Positions 11,745-22,883 of a stretch of 64,000 nt of DNA are shown here, one piece after another. Position numbers and translations under genes: made by a program. The notes under the pieces were generated by a model. It saw only the letters and a list, made by a program, of their open reading frames with translations, did no database searches and was not told the origin of the DNA. The stretch comes from Diorhabda sublineata. Lineage: Eukaryota > Arthropoda > Insecta > Coleoptera > Chrysomelidae. The number at the start of each line of letters is the position of its first letter. The first letter of the stretch is position 1. The stretch covers positions 17,004,125-17,068,124 of the forward strand of contig NC_079475.1 of NCBI RefSeq assembly GCF_026230105.1, written 5' to 3'.

Positions 11745-12080
11745 GACTAGGTCCTGTATTTTCATCAAGGGTTTGACAGGAGTAGTTGGGATGCTGAGGA
11801 GCAGCTTTCATACCACCTTATAGGTGGTCGTCCAGGAGGTCGAGTTGTGTCTGATTTCTTTTCCTTTACAATTTTTGCTAACCGTTCATTTGGCATTCTG
11901 TCAACATGGTCTCTCCATTCTTTTCTGCGGCTCCTTGCCCATCTTACTACATCCTGAATGTCCGCATTTTTGTTGTTCTTAGGAGCCGTTTAGTGGTTGT
12001 TTTCTCCGCTCTAGTTTCTATTGCATATGTCATGACCGGCCTTACGCAAGTTTTATATATTCTAATTTTACATTTTGTAC
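11745..12080 (-). pseudogene. Non-LTR retrotransposon reverse transcriptase, C-terminal tail
   Basis: The minus strand reads KIRIYKTCVRPVMTYAIETR, then EKTTTKRLLRTTKMR. After a frame change and a small internal deletion it continues DIQDVVRWARSRRKEWRDHV, DRMPNERLAKIVKEKK and RPPGRPPIRWYES. This is the region after the polymerase fingers/palm and the basic tail (GRPPxRW) common in insect LINE-like elements. The plus-strand open frame at 11906-12292 is its antisense shadow. Loss of the expected TLRSI...RDR segment and the frameshift mark it as dead. A related tail of a different subfamily is at 62050-62445. Confidence 0.85.
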
Positions 12081-12599
12081 TCATGTATTTATTTCGCCAA
12101 ATTAAATCTCTAAGGTATCCTGATATTAATGCTGCCTTCGTTGTTTGTGCTTACTCAGGAGCAATTATCGAAAAAGTAGTGGTATGTCCCATAAGCTCTA
12201 TAGTTCTTCCAAAAGAAGACAGTTATGCGAGGAACAATCAATATTTCATAAATACCCACAGCACTCATACCAAATTAAGAAAAGAAAAATAATATTTACT
12301 CTTCGTATAAAATTAGGTATACATCTTACAAACCGTCAGTCCTCATCATGTCCATTGTTTACCAATGAAAACATCGAATCGTAAACATAAATGTATTTCT
12401 ATTGGCCAAAGCTGTCGGAAGGCGTATGTACACAATTTCTTCGAAATATTCCTGCTAGATACAGTCTGTGATAAGCAGTGGCGTGGCTAGGTGAGAATTA
12501 TTTAATTCAAAAATTTCTTTGAATAAATAGAAATATGGCGTTCTTTAGACCATGGACGAATAAAGACGATGAAATTGCACAGTTTAGTGAGAATAAAGA

Positions 12600-13885
12600 G
12601 AGGTATGAATTTAATAATTGAGGTTTAGATATACAAACACAGTTATTTTGAATATATTCGAAAGTTTAAAAGAGGAAAATATTCAGCAATCTGATAATGC
12701 AATCATAAGAATTGCTGAGCTGACTAGAGTAAATAAATTTTCCATTTATCGAGTAGTCACGAATAAGGTTGCTGTGGATCATTCACAAAACCAAAAAAAC
12801 CTCTGAGAAAAACTGAAATCATTTGACAAAGCTACTCAAGACTTTGTACGTAGAACAATTTATAGTTTATACATATAAAGAAACAAGGCTGCGACATTAG
12901 AAATAGAGACAGCAAAAGATTGAGAATTATCCGGAATACAATTACATATAACAGTTTAGAAACATTGCGTCAAGTTTTGTCAGCATGTGGTTTTAATCAC
13001 AAATAACTGAATAAACGGATTGCAATAACTGAATCGCCAAGAAGAGTTCGATGACGACAAGCTTATTTGCCTCAGATAAAAGACTATCGAAGTTCTCATG
13101 GACACATAATTTATCTAGATGAAACATGGTTTGATAGTCACGAAGTAGTAAATTTTGGTTGTGTTGACAATAGTAAAAATTACTGTTTGAATGGGCCATG
13201 TTCTAAAGGGAAACGCATTATAATAGTACACGCTGGAAGCAAATACGGTATCGAGCCTAATGCTTTATTAATATCTGCTCAAAAAATTAGAAACTATGCA
13301 GCTGATTATCATGAAAATATGACCGCACAATTATTTGAAAAGTGGTTCAATGAACAGCTTTTACCTAGCATTCCACCACAGTCAGTAATCGTTATGGACA
13401 AAGCATCCTACCACTCGCGGCAAGACGTTAAGATACCAAATAATATTAGTAACAAAGCTCAAATTCGAGCATTTATTTCTGAAAAAAATATTCCGATTCC
13501 TGTCAGCGATCGTAAAAAAGGCCCAACAAACAAAGAATTGCTTATTGTTGTTAAAGGTCTAAAGTTAGAGAACATTTATTATATCGAAAAGGGTCATACT
13601 CTTCTCAGACTACCTCCTCACTATTGTATATTTAAGTTAATATGTTCAAACGTAAAATCAGAAGTAAAAAAAAGTAATCAGTCACCAGATCTGAGTAAAG
13701 AGGTTGTAGAACTCGTAAAGAAAGTTCTTGAAGCAGACCGCCAAGAGCTTTGGAAAAACTGGGTTGAACATGCTATCAAAGAAGAAAATGAGTATGTGCT
13801 ATCACCTTCTTTACAACCCTTCATAATTCAATCAAATGATAACTCTAGTTCAGATGATTCTAACTACTTTATAGTTTTTGCTTAA
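12600..13885 (+). pseudogene. DDE_3 transposase (Tc1/mariner-IS630 superfamily), near-intact 272-codon catalytic frame
   Basis: The degraded N-terminal part (12618-12806) has an HTH (IIRIAELTRVNKFSIYRVV). It is followed by FDKATQDFVRRTIYS and other blocks with stops up to about 13060. From 13067 the catalytic domain is open for 272 codons. IYLDETW carries catalytic D18; KGKRIIIVHAG and PNALL follow; then VIVMDKASYHS carries D111; then LLRLPPHYC. In active relatives the last motif runs on into LNPIE-x-IW, supplying the third acidic residue. Here PPHYC passes straight to IFKLICSNVK: about three residues are missing and the Glu position is Lys. The transposase should therefore be catalytically dead although the frame is open. 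No TIRs were found. Confidence 0.88.
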
Positions 13886-13889
13886 AAAT

Positions 13890-14495
13890 TTCGTTTTCCA
13901 GAAAAAAAACAAATGGCGTACAAAAAAGGCTCCGTTCAGGTCTGGTACCATGTTTAAGCCAAACGCCCTTACAGGTACATTCTACTCATCTATTCACGTT
14001 TCATGATTAAATATTCAGTAGTAACAAGTTAATGAGGTATAATAATGATTTTTTCTGAGTTCCAAGTAGGACTACAATTAAGTGCATCTGTCTAAATAAC
14101 AGCGTATAATGCCGTCCAATTTATAATGATTCGATTGCCTTTTAACGAATACTTTCTCAACAAGGTTTAATATATTTTGTCAAATGAGAAATGGTCATGA
14201 GTGGGAACCCTGTTATGGAAAAAAGCCTGTATATCCAGTTCTGATTCTCATAAACTTTATGTTGTTAATAGAAATTTTGTCCAGCAGAAATCCAAAACAT
14301 GAAAATTCTAAACAATTTTAGGAGAAGCGTCAACGCTAAAGGGCGTTTCTTATATTCCAGTTTAAATAAGTCTCAAATGTAAACTAAATCAACATTTGGC
14401 CGCAAGATGGCGTTACCTAAATATGGAGCTGATATTACCAACTGAGAACAAATCATACAATCAAACATGTAACAAATATAACAATTGACAACTTA
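13890..14495. other. Unannotated spacer
   Basis: I see no recognisable coding segment or paired terminal repeat for the upstream transposase. Confidence 0.45.
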
Positions 14496-14499
14496 TACA

Positions 14500-14860
14500 A
14501 CCAAACAAGTAATTACTACCTCCCTAGGTGTTCAAAATGTTGTCCATCAAGAGTACAGAAGATTCAATTTCTGCTAGTGAAATACTTCGTATTTCCTGTC
14601 GTATTCTTTCAGTCAGATTCTAGAAACATGTCCCGATGCATGGCTTACGGTATGTCTTCCAAAAGAAGTGGCAATTCGTTTCTCAAAAAGTCCTCTCTCC
14701 ATTAAATAATGGTGATTTACTCTACCATTTCTATGAAACGTCATAGCCTCATCTGTCCACTTTTGTTTTCATTGTCAGTAAGAACAGCTTGACCTTTAGA
14801 TCTATCCGTCTAGAGGCAGTAATAAGATTCTTATAAGAACATTTTGGATTACTGCAGGTA
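14500..14860 (-). pseudogene. DDE_3 (DUF4817-associated) transposase, C-terminal fragment
   Basis: On the minus strand, reading from about 14860: KWTDEAMTFHRNGRVNHHYL holds the first catalytic Asp block (TDEA-x-F). Then come FLRNELPLLLEDIP and MHRDMFLESD, then NLTERIRQEIRSISLAEIES, then DGQHFEHLGR. The last string is the normal C-terminus in a shifted frame. The second and third catalytic blocks are missing. It belongs to the same broad family as 1-254 and 8997-9740. Confidence 0.8.
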
Positions 14861-14864
14861 GGCC

Positions 14865-17770
14865 TATGTAAGAGACTTCCATTCAGAATAAATTTTAAAT
14901 TTCCATTTAGGCAAACTAGATTACTAGATGTTTGAAGAAATATTCTCGCCGTTCACTCATTTCTTAAGATATATCGTGACAAAACATGCGATTTGCGCCA
15001 TTTCATTGTTAACCTGGTTCACTTGTAAAAGATCTATTTTGATGTTGTTTTATGTTTCTTTTTAAATTGGTCAAGAAAATACACCCAAATATATGACACA
15101 ACGCCCCCTCTCACCACCTCTCATTTAAAGATATAGACTAATCCTTGTGGAATAAAAAATGTGCCGAGTTTAATTATCATATATAAATTACCACTAAATG
15201 GGGTAGGTTTTGATAAACTCGCCCTCTAGTGGTGGATCTAAGACTCTGGAAATAATTTCCACATGTTATCCTTCTATTATATTCCGTTCTTGAGATATGG
15301 CCGACAGCCTTTCTTAGTTACCAACCCGGTACAAAAAAGCACAAATCAAGTCTTTACAACATTTGGATGATGATATCTTACTCGTAATCATTATATCATA
15401 TTCCAACATGAAAGGGTCTAAGTGTAAAAAAATTATAGATTAAATTGGGATTTTTTCGGAGGCAATTTCAAATCCTGAGTTTCATAATGTATAAGTGAAA
15501 AATTATTTAAAAAAACCTTTCAAAAGAGGGAACTAGTTATAAGCTTAACACCGTATACTTTCCAAGTAAATTTATAGAATAACATCTTTCACTTTCACTT
15601 TTCCACGCCAAACAAATCAAGTAAAGCTCATCAGAATGTATAATGCGAACCGTACAAATGTAGACATTATCGTTAGTCATCCTTTGCAAATATTTCCAGT
15701 CGCCTGTTATCTAATTTCAACCAAATTCCGTTTTTTGTATTCATCAAGACACATCATATTTTTTTCACAAAGTAAAAAACGTAAATTTAAAATAATATAT
15801 GGCTTATCCTGGATCCCACATTATATTTCTGAGAAAGGGGAAGGTTTTTTCACAAAGTTTCAGTAACATAGAGTTTTGAAATGACAATAAATCTCATCAG
15901 TGAGATTAATTACGTGAAAAGTTAGAACCTGCAAAATTACATTTCTAGACGTTCGGTATAGAAGCAACGGACAAAAATTTTGGTAAAGCGGATATTTTCC
16001 ATTCGTGACAAGTGACAGTCCAATCGATTTGGTATTTTGGTAATAGTGTCGAAATGCGGGATTAGACCGTATAAAAAGCTACATGCCAAACTGTCGACGT
16101 TGATATATAAGCTTATAAGTTAATTTATTTGATTGACGCGTACGTAACGTGATGAAATATCAATATTTGAAGCATTTTTCAGCATTTATATTCCAATATG
16201 CAAAGAGATTACATTACATTATTCAAATAAATTTACCATCAATTTACCTCGGCCCAATTAAGATCATTACGAGAATAGTGAGACGCACTCTAGTACATAG
16301 TATTCATAATATTCAATGTTGTAGTTAAGACATTTTTATTGATAAAATTTTAAATCAAGATTGACGATTTAGAGTGCAAATAAATGGTGAAGAATGTAAA
16401 TTTCGAAATCAATATTTTTAGCCAATAATTGTTATCAAATCAAGCAATAGACGCCGCCGGAAAAGCAGTGTACCAACGCCACCCCGGTGCTAAAATAGAA
16501 TATTAACGCCACTTGACATGACGCAATACAACGTACCACGCAATGCAAGATGCAATATTTCTTGATCAAGAGTATACGTAGGTGAAATTCATGCAAGATC
16601 TCTCACTTGTATCATTATCTGTTTGCTGACATTTTTATTGCGTGCAAGCTGCAATTCTAGGCAGAAATAATTGTGATATTATGTCTCTTACCAAGGATTT
16701 CTCAGTCATCTTATGTTTTGTTTTTCTTGGGAGTTTGTCAAATGTTTCTTCATCAATTCTGAAACATAATTTTGTATGTTTTCTCGACTAATTATACAGC
16801 TGAATTTATGTTTTCCCTTATTTTATCTGGCCAAGGCTTGGCTCACCATCGTCTAGGTGTTCTTTTCTGCCCATTAGACTGCAAAAGTAGGGCAGCAACC
16901 TATAAACTGACCACAAAATATAAAATGAAATTTGGAGTTAGGAAATTGTCTACTTTCTCTTATGAAATTTTCATTGATGACAACCATGATGCAATAGAGA
17001 TGTAGGCGTGATGTTAAGTAGCGTGCAATATTCGTCTATGCAATATTGTGCTCTTCCAAGAAATTGCATGCAATTTTGTGTTCCTATAAACACAATTTTA
17101 CTTCGATCTAAATTTCAAAGAAACTTTAGGTTTATGAATTTCTGGGTACGCTGAAGAGTTGGGTTTCAGTGTAACATATTGCAGAAAGTTCATGGAAACT
17201 AGTGTCTAATCTCTCAAGATAACGGACATATCGAGTTGATATCAAGTAAACTTTCCAACAAACTCATTTTTAATGTTTGTAAATTTTTTTATTATGGATG
17301 TCATAACTCAATTAACATATCAAGTATTCTGTCTTGGATACTACTGTTTCAGTTAACACTACTTCTTATTGTGGTATTTCATTCAACAAATTGTAGTAAT
17401 AAAATGCTAATTACCAGGTGTGGAATCATAACAATTGTGAGAAAGGTTGAAGTTGTAACCACACGTAATTGTTACGTGATTGTTTCTATATTCATGATGT
17501 AATATGGTATCATCAGGTATTTAATCATCACTTTGTTTGTTAATGTGTTGGTGTTTATTACTTTTCCTTTATAATTGATAGTTGCGATATAATATTCTGG
17601 TAGGGTGAAGACGTGTAAGAATATGTACTTAATAAAAATATGTGGAAATATTCTTACAAATGAAAACAAAAATATTAGTTGACGCTTATAGTGCCCGTAT
17701 TTCAATAAAAAGTTTATTCAGATCCTGTACAACTCTATATATAGCTGACAGTTTTTAATCAAGTCATGTA
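14865..17770. other. Long spacer without recognised genes
   Basis: It contains the second copy of the 110-bp repeat (15150-15263). A GC-richer patch at 16450-16560 and several short frames (15636-15866, 16772-17005, 17236-17502) show no recognisable domain. Confidence 0.45.
15150..15263 (+). repeat. Dispersed ~110-bp repeat, copy 2
   Basis: It shares GCCCTCTAGTGGTG (15221-15234) and the terminal AATAATTTCC block with 632-745, in the same orientation. Similarity also extends loosely upstream. Confidence 0.6.
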
Positions 17771-17778
17771 AAAGATAA

Positions 17779-18575
17779 GGCCCGCGTGCCACTTCCGGCC
17801 CCTGGGCCGTATCAATAAGGCCCGCGAACGCAATGTGTCACAAAAAGAAGTATCATGTTTCCTAGACTTCATTCGATTCCTCTACGAATGCTTTAAATAC
17901 TAGTAATTTCAAGTCTACGGATGTTTATAAGTTATTTCAAGGGCAGCGCGTGCCTAGATAAGCGAGAGAGAAAGACAGTAACGCCATCTCTTAGCAGCAA
18001 ACGGAAATATCCTATTATTTTTGTCGAGAATGATATAATCTTTCACGCGCGTCGATTATAGAATAGAACCTTCCTTAACCATATAAATCGAGTGCGTGAC
18101 GTGAATCAGTTGAGTCGAGTAATCAAAGCGATACTGCTGAAGGATTTTAATTGTACTGCGAAGTAGTGATTGTGAAGGTATTGTGCATTTGTTTGTGTCG
18201 TGCGCATGCGATATCCATAATTGTTGTGTCGAGTTCCATAATTGTTACGATTTTGGCATAATGTCACAAAAACATAACTACTTGATAGTGAGTGCAGAGT
18301 TTTTCAGTCTATATGGGAAATTGCATATTTTTTCATAGAATGGAAAGGTAAACCACTGTGTTTTATTTGTAGTAATAAATCAAAATTCGATTGTTGAAAC
18401 GATTGTGAAAATACTGAAAAAATAAGACTCGACAATTGTTATCTTTAAAATCTAAACTTCAAGGTCAACCATCGATATTTATTGAAGCTAATACAGAGAG
18501 AGAAGATGCTCTGAAATCAAGTTTTATCAAAACCTTTCACTGATGGGAATTTATTGAAGACTGTATGTTGTATAG
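17779..18575 (+). pseudogene. hAT-type (GTF2IRD2/ZBED-like) transposase, 5' part
   Basis: After an unusually GC-rich patch (17779-17830, repeated GGCCCGCG) and a possible promoter, ATG at 18261 opens MSQKH. A one-base shift then gives DSECRVFQSIWEIAYFFIEW, then KGKPLCFICSN with a C-x2-C zinc-finger half, then LKSKLQGQPSIFIEANTERE and ALKSSF. It ends with SKPFTDGNLLKTV in another frame (to about 18575). This order (BED-like finger, then the FTDGEFLK-type motif) is that of the N-terminus of GTF2IRD2-like hAT transposases. The central RNase-H-like and dimerisation domains are absent; the sequence ends against an oppositely oriented retroelement. Confidence 0.8.
18082..18110 (+). promoter_or_regulatory. 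Possible TATA-Inr core promoter of the hAT remnant
   Basis: TATAAAT at 18082-18088 precedes an arthropod-type initiator TCAGT at 18106-18110 with 26-nt spacing, close to the usual distance. The hAT reading frame starts 150 bp downstream. A GT dinucleotide in a splice-donor-like context (AAGGTATTG) lies near 18177. This is inference from sequence alone. Confidence 0.35.
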
Positions 18576-19190
18576 TCCTATGAAGTGCCGTGAGATCAGG
18601 GTTGCTCCAAGAGAAACTAGTCGGGCGGGGGAGTAGAATCGAAATCATTTTTAATGTAAGTCCATCAGTTCCAGATGAGTATTTATTTTTGATGTCATTG
18701 ATTGCTCTGCGCAGCTCTGCTAAAACTACAGGCATAAATAAGAAACTGTGTAAGTTAGCATTAGCACTAGGTAGATATGAAAGCGGATCATAAGGAGTTA
18801 TAGAATTTGATAAATTTTTGGCTACATTAGCAAAGTAATTATCGAGGTTATGAGGTGAAGTAGAGATTATGCTCGATGGAGAAGCCTTATTTCTTAGACC
18901 ATTCAGTATGGACCGTGTTTCCTTAGAAACATCACAAGAATTGGCGAGTCTCCTATTATAATAAATATCTTGGCAGCTTTTATTGTCTTATGATGAATTT
19001 TTCTGTATAGTTTAATGTAATTTTTGAAAAAGACACTTTCCGAGAATTTCCTTAGGTGAAATACGCATGTTCATTCCAGATATACGTGAACTTTTAGTGG
19101 ACCAGGGTTTATTTTTATTATTTTTAATACGCCCGAGGGGGAAATTTATGTGCTACTTCACTGTATATCTCACCCACACATCACCATTCG
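18575..19190 (-). pseudogene. Non-LTR retrotransposon reverse transcriptase, N-terminal RT fragment
   Basis: The minus strand reads KPWSTKSSRISGMNMRISPK, YYNRRLANSCDVSKETRSIL, SPSSIISTSPHNLDNYFANV and AKNLSNSITPYDP. Then, in a shifted frame (18517-18735), VLAELRRAINDIKNKYSSGT and DGLTLKMISILLP. The last block is the RT motif around the conserved PGxDG-like site that opens the fingers domain. The linker before it is typical of insect Jockey/CR1-like elements. Frameshifts and truncation near 18575 make it inactive. It may extend weakly upstream to about 19560. Confidence 0.8.
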
Positions 19191-19884
19191 GTATTATGAA
19201 AAGAGCAAATATAAACAAATTATCATTCACAATGTCTTCATTATAACCGGTTCTTGATTTATCATATAGGGGCGACTGATTCTATATCTATGAGTTGTTT
19301 GTTGAGTGACCTATCATTGAATTTATTCACAATAATATAATTACATAGTTTGTAATAGTAAGAGATAAGTATTGAATTATATAAGGTGATGAAATTTGAT
19401 GACAGTAAAAGCATTTGAGTGCCTTTTTACGACGATTTTATTAGTGTCACCTGTATGTTTGTTACTGACTTCTTAGCCTCGATTTTGCCCTTCTTTGAGG
19501 GATCTGATTCAATTTAAACTTGTGGATGTCAGAAGAGTGGTTTATATTGAAGTCTAGCATGTTTACAGTGCAACAAATAGTTACCTCCATATCTAACATT
19601 AAAATAAGTAGAATAGAATGGAATAGAATACTTGATAGAACACTTATTATGCATATAGAAAATATACATTAACTCAATTTTGATTTAAAAAATAAATATT
19701 CTAATGCCTGTTATGCCTCATACTAATTGAATTATTATAATTATCAATTATTCTTATTTTAAAATCGAAAGCACAAATATTCAATAGGTAAACTTTTCTA
19801 TTTTTGTTATTGGGAGAACATTCGTTTTTTTTTTCATTTTCTGCAACAAGTCCGAGGTTTTTATGTATATCGTAAGTCAATAGA

Positions 19885-20415
19885 AAAGTTGTGATTTTAG
19901 CTAATATCCCAGGACAATAGGCTGAGGCACGCCTCGTATCATTCGTCAAAAAATGAGCAAGCGTTTATCTATTCTTCTGGGACTTTAGCTAAAATTCGGA
20001 TAATAGAATATCTATTGAAAAAGGCCAAATTGTTCAATAGTAATCGCGATATATGGGATAAAGAACAGTTAGAGACAGAGAAGCTGGACCCAAAGCTTAC
20101 AATACATACTTCCTATCATTATGTGAATAGCTATGAACTATTGCAAATCGAAAATGAATGTCACGTAATCGTAAAAAGAAAAAAAAACAGATACTGTTAT
20201 TTACTGTGTACCTGTAGAAGAGAAAATTTTAGAAGCTCATGCTCAGACTGGGTAGGTTCTTCTTTCGTCCTATTTTTTCATCTTATTCTGTAAACCCAAT
20301 AGTCTGTTATCCGAGTTTTAGTTAAAGTCCTAGGAAAATAGACAAACGCTTGATCATTTTTCGACGAATAATCTATTGTCCGGCATTTAGCTAAAATTCC
20401 GGGAGAATAGGTATC
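19885..20415. mobile_element. Palindrome-bounded element carrying a KRBA2/Ginger-like integrase fragment
   Basis: Four copies of an AGCT-centred near-palindrome (half-site roughly CTATTNTCCNGGANTTTAGC) lie at about 19889-19921 (partial), 19968-20008, 20304-20342 and 20372-20411. The left and right pairs are arranged so the two ends form imperfect inverted repeats of about 100 bp; CGTC-AAAAATGA-CAAGCGTTT lies between the two palindromes on each side. The interior (20015-20270) encodes, with a frameshift, KRKK then TVIYCVPVEEKILEAHAQTG. This matches the start of the H2C2 zinc-binding domain that precedes integrase in KRBA2-like proteins. The element type is not established. Confidence 0.6.
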
Positions 20416-20419
20416 CGTC

Positions 20420-20890
20420 GCGTCATCAGCCAACTGCCTATCATCTTGAGATATTAGCTCGAATCCCAACTTGTCTATTGACCTACGACATGTATAAATC
20501 TCTTCAAAGGCTGCGACTTCCACAAATAATGAGGGAAATACTGAAGTCAGTGATATGAGATCTGATTTCTGATATATTAAATCATGTCACTGACTCTAAG
20601 AATGAGGTAGTTCCGATATAAAATTGTCACAACACTCTCACAATTTCCATTTTTTGCAATAATATAATATGTGATAAATTGATTGTCTTTTCTGAAATGT
20701 TGTATTTCATTGGACGGTCATAGAAGAAACATTTCATTGTATTCTTGTGAAAATTTTCCGATTTCCAGCACTTGTAAAACAAATAACAATCTTCGTAATC
20801 ATGGGAAAATTCAATTAGATTCATTAGACAAGAAAGGTATCTAAGTCAAATCTAAAAGGATAAAGTGAGTTGAATAAAGATTTTTTATTA
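20420..20890. other. Unannotated spacer
   Basis: Nothing recognisable beyond the end of the palindrome set. Confidence 0.4.
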
Positions 20891-20894
20891 TTTT

Positions 20895-21062
20895 GCCGCA
20901 ACTACTGGCAACAATGAATTGAAATTTTATAAGAATATATTTTGAAAGTTGATACATCCAATGAATTTGTTCTAATGTCTGACTCTCATAGCGTATTGTA
21001 TGTATCAGCTTCCAAAACATATTCGTATGAAATTTCATTCCAATGTTGCCAGTAGTTGCGGC
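20895..21062. repeat. Fold-back: 63-bp arms, 42-bp loop
   Basis: 20895-20957 and 21000-21062 are equal-length inverted arms with 55 of 63 positions matching and no gaps. Both begin GCCGCAACTACTGGCAACA and end TGATACAT. A transcript would form a long hairpin. A minus-strand open frame (20841-21101, 86 codons) runs through both arms and the loop; I do not take it as a gene. Possibilities are a MITE fold-back, a hairpin-RNA locus, or an inverted duplication. Confidence 0.85.
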
Positions 21063-21064
21063 AG

Positions 21065-22070
21065 AATCGTAAAAAATGTTTACAAAAAGTTTTTTCTTCA
21101 ACGCCCTTTATCTTTAATGCGGATGGCGTTATGAAAATTTTTTACTGAACAAACCCCAAATATTTCCCAGTTCTCTATCTAGAGTTGGGATCACTTTTTC
21201 GAAACACTCTATATACTTACCATACCATTTTAACTGAGTATTTTGAATTATCAATTACCTCAAAATTCAAATCAAATTCGTGTCGCGACAAACAAATAAT
21301 GAAGCAAAAATTTTCAAAGTACTGAGGACTCTGTTTTTAAGTAGCGATTGTAAACTTGATTAAGATTTTTAGCCCGTGCATCAATTGTAATTATTCACAA
21401 AACGGTTACCTTAAACGACGATTACAAATAAACTACTACTCTTATTCTTAAACTTTCACATTGTTACGATAAATTTCGAGTAGAGCTTTTTATTTCTTAA
21501 TCTTATTTTTATTTAATGATCTTTATTTATATACCGCCCAAAGATTATCTTAAATAGACTTTAATTTCCAGTCAATTATTCCCATTTTAACCGAAAGCTC
21601 GTTCCATTTTTTTTTTTTCGATGCTGCTATGTAATTATCTCTTCTCCGCTACTGTTCAGAGTAAAAAGTAAATTGGAAGTCCACCTGACAGGACTTAAAA
21701 ACGAAAGAGGAGACGATGGAAATAGAAATTCAATATAATTCTGAAGCTCTTGCGGCGTAGAGAATTTGTAACAGGTGTATGTGTCATTCCGAAAGTGAAA
21801 TTCGAAAGATGACAATTTATTTTTTCAGATATTGGATTCTTTTGAATATTTTGACTTCGTTGGAATCACATTAAAATTAATTGCAAAGAATACGGATAGT
21901 AATATTCGATTCATTATTACTTTGAGTAGCTACTTATCAGTTTCAATTTATAAGAAGTAATTTATGATTTTGGTGATGATAAGTATTAGTCCAACTTAGT
22001 CGACTCCGTGTACGTTTCAGTTTCCTTAGTCAGTGTCGATATTAGCCATTGAAAGTTTCTAACCTATGGA
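21065..22070. other. Unannotated spacer
   Basis: I see no gene or repeat of note. Confidence 0.45.
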
Positions 22071-22076
22071 TATATA

Positions 22077-22883
22077 CGAAGTCTGACTATTAAATAACGA
22101 GACTGGCTACGAAAAAGGATTTCATCATAAAAGTTATTCTACATTCGAATGCTCCCCTTCAATATAGTGCCCTCCTCTCGCCACACATCTTTCCATACGT
22201 TTTTTCCATTGATCGAAGCAGTGCTGGAAGTCTTCTTTGGTGAGTACCTTTAGAAGCTCTGTCGCTTCCAACGACTCAAATCGGATCCCTTTCAAGGAAA
22301 TCTGATCAGACCCGTTCACGCAAGAACTTTTGGTCAGGAGTCAGATTTTTTCGCACCAACTTCGCACAGACTTTTGTCATGTGTAATTCCTCGTGTAAAA
22401 TTTTTCTAGCCATTCTTTATCGGTATTTACAGCCTCGGCAATCATCCGGATGCTCATTTGATGATCTGCACGCACGAATGATTGATTTTGGTCACTGTTT
22501 CCGGAGTTGAAACAGTCACAGGGTGACCTGGGCGCTGGTCACTAAAGCGCCTAGACCACTCAAAAACACTCGCACGAGATAGAGAATTTTCATCATAGGC
22601 CTCTTGCAACAATCTATAGCACTCAGCTGGAGTTTTATTTCATTTTAACGAGAGATTTGAAATTGATACGTTGCTCCTGTTTTTCGTGACACATGCTTTT
22701 CGGCATGAGAAAGAAATACGTTCGTTTCAAACCGCTACTACGTCACTATAATAGTGACGGAAACCTATTCTGGGACGTGCATTGACAAGATATCTAGATA
22801 CCCAACACACTATTCGTTTCATACCGTACCTGTCTAGGGCGCCCTTTAGGCGCGCAGTCTCGTTATATAACAGCGAGACCTCG
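22077..22883 (-). mobile_element. Internally deleted mariner element, copy B (807 bp)
   Basis: The left TIR begins CGAAGTCTGACTATTAAATA then ACGAGACTGG. The right TIR, complemented, begins CGAGGTCTCGCTGTTATATA then ACGAGACTG. TA duplications are at 22075-22076 and 22884-22885. The minus strand encodes broken HTH1 (TPAECYRLLQEAYDENSLSR), ASVFEWSRRFSDQRPGHPVT, and a decayed HTH2. It then runs directly to the C-terminal block KGSDLSRW, SINGKNVWKDVWRE and, in another frame, FQHCFDQWKKRMERCVARGG (22134-22319). The DDD core is missing at the same place as in copy A. A roughly 45-bp GC-richer stretch near the right end (22825-22857) is absent from copy A. Confidence 0.88.

Noticed and set aside
11906..12292. 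128-codon plus-strand open frame as a gene
   Set aside because: It is antisense to a clearly recognisable reverse-transcriptase tail and has no motif of its own.
20841..21101. 86-codon minus-strand frame as a gene
   Set aside because: It runs through both arms of a fold-back; composition follows the repeat.
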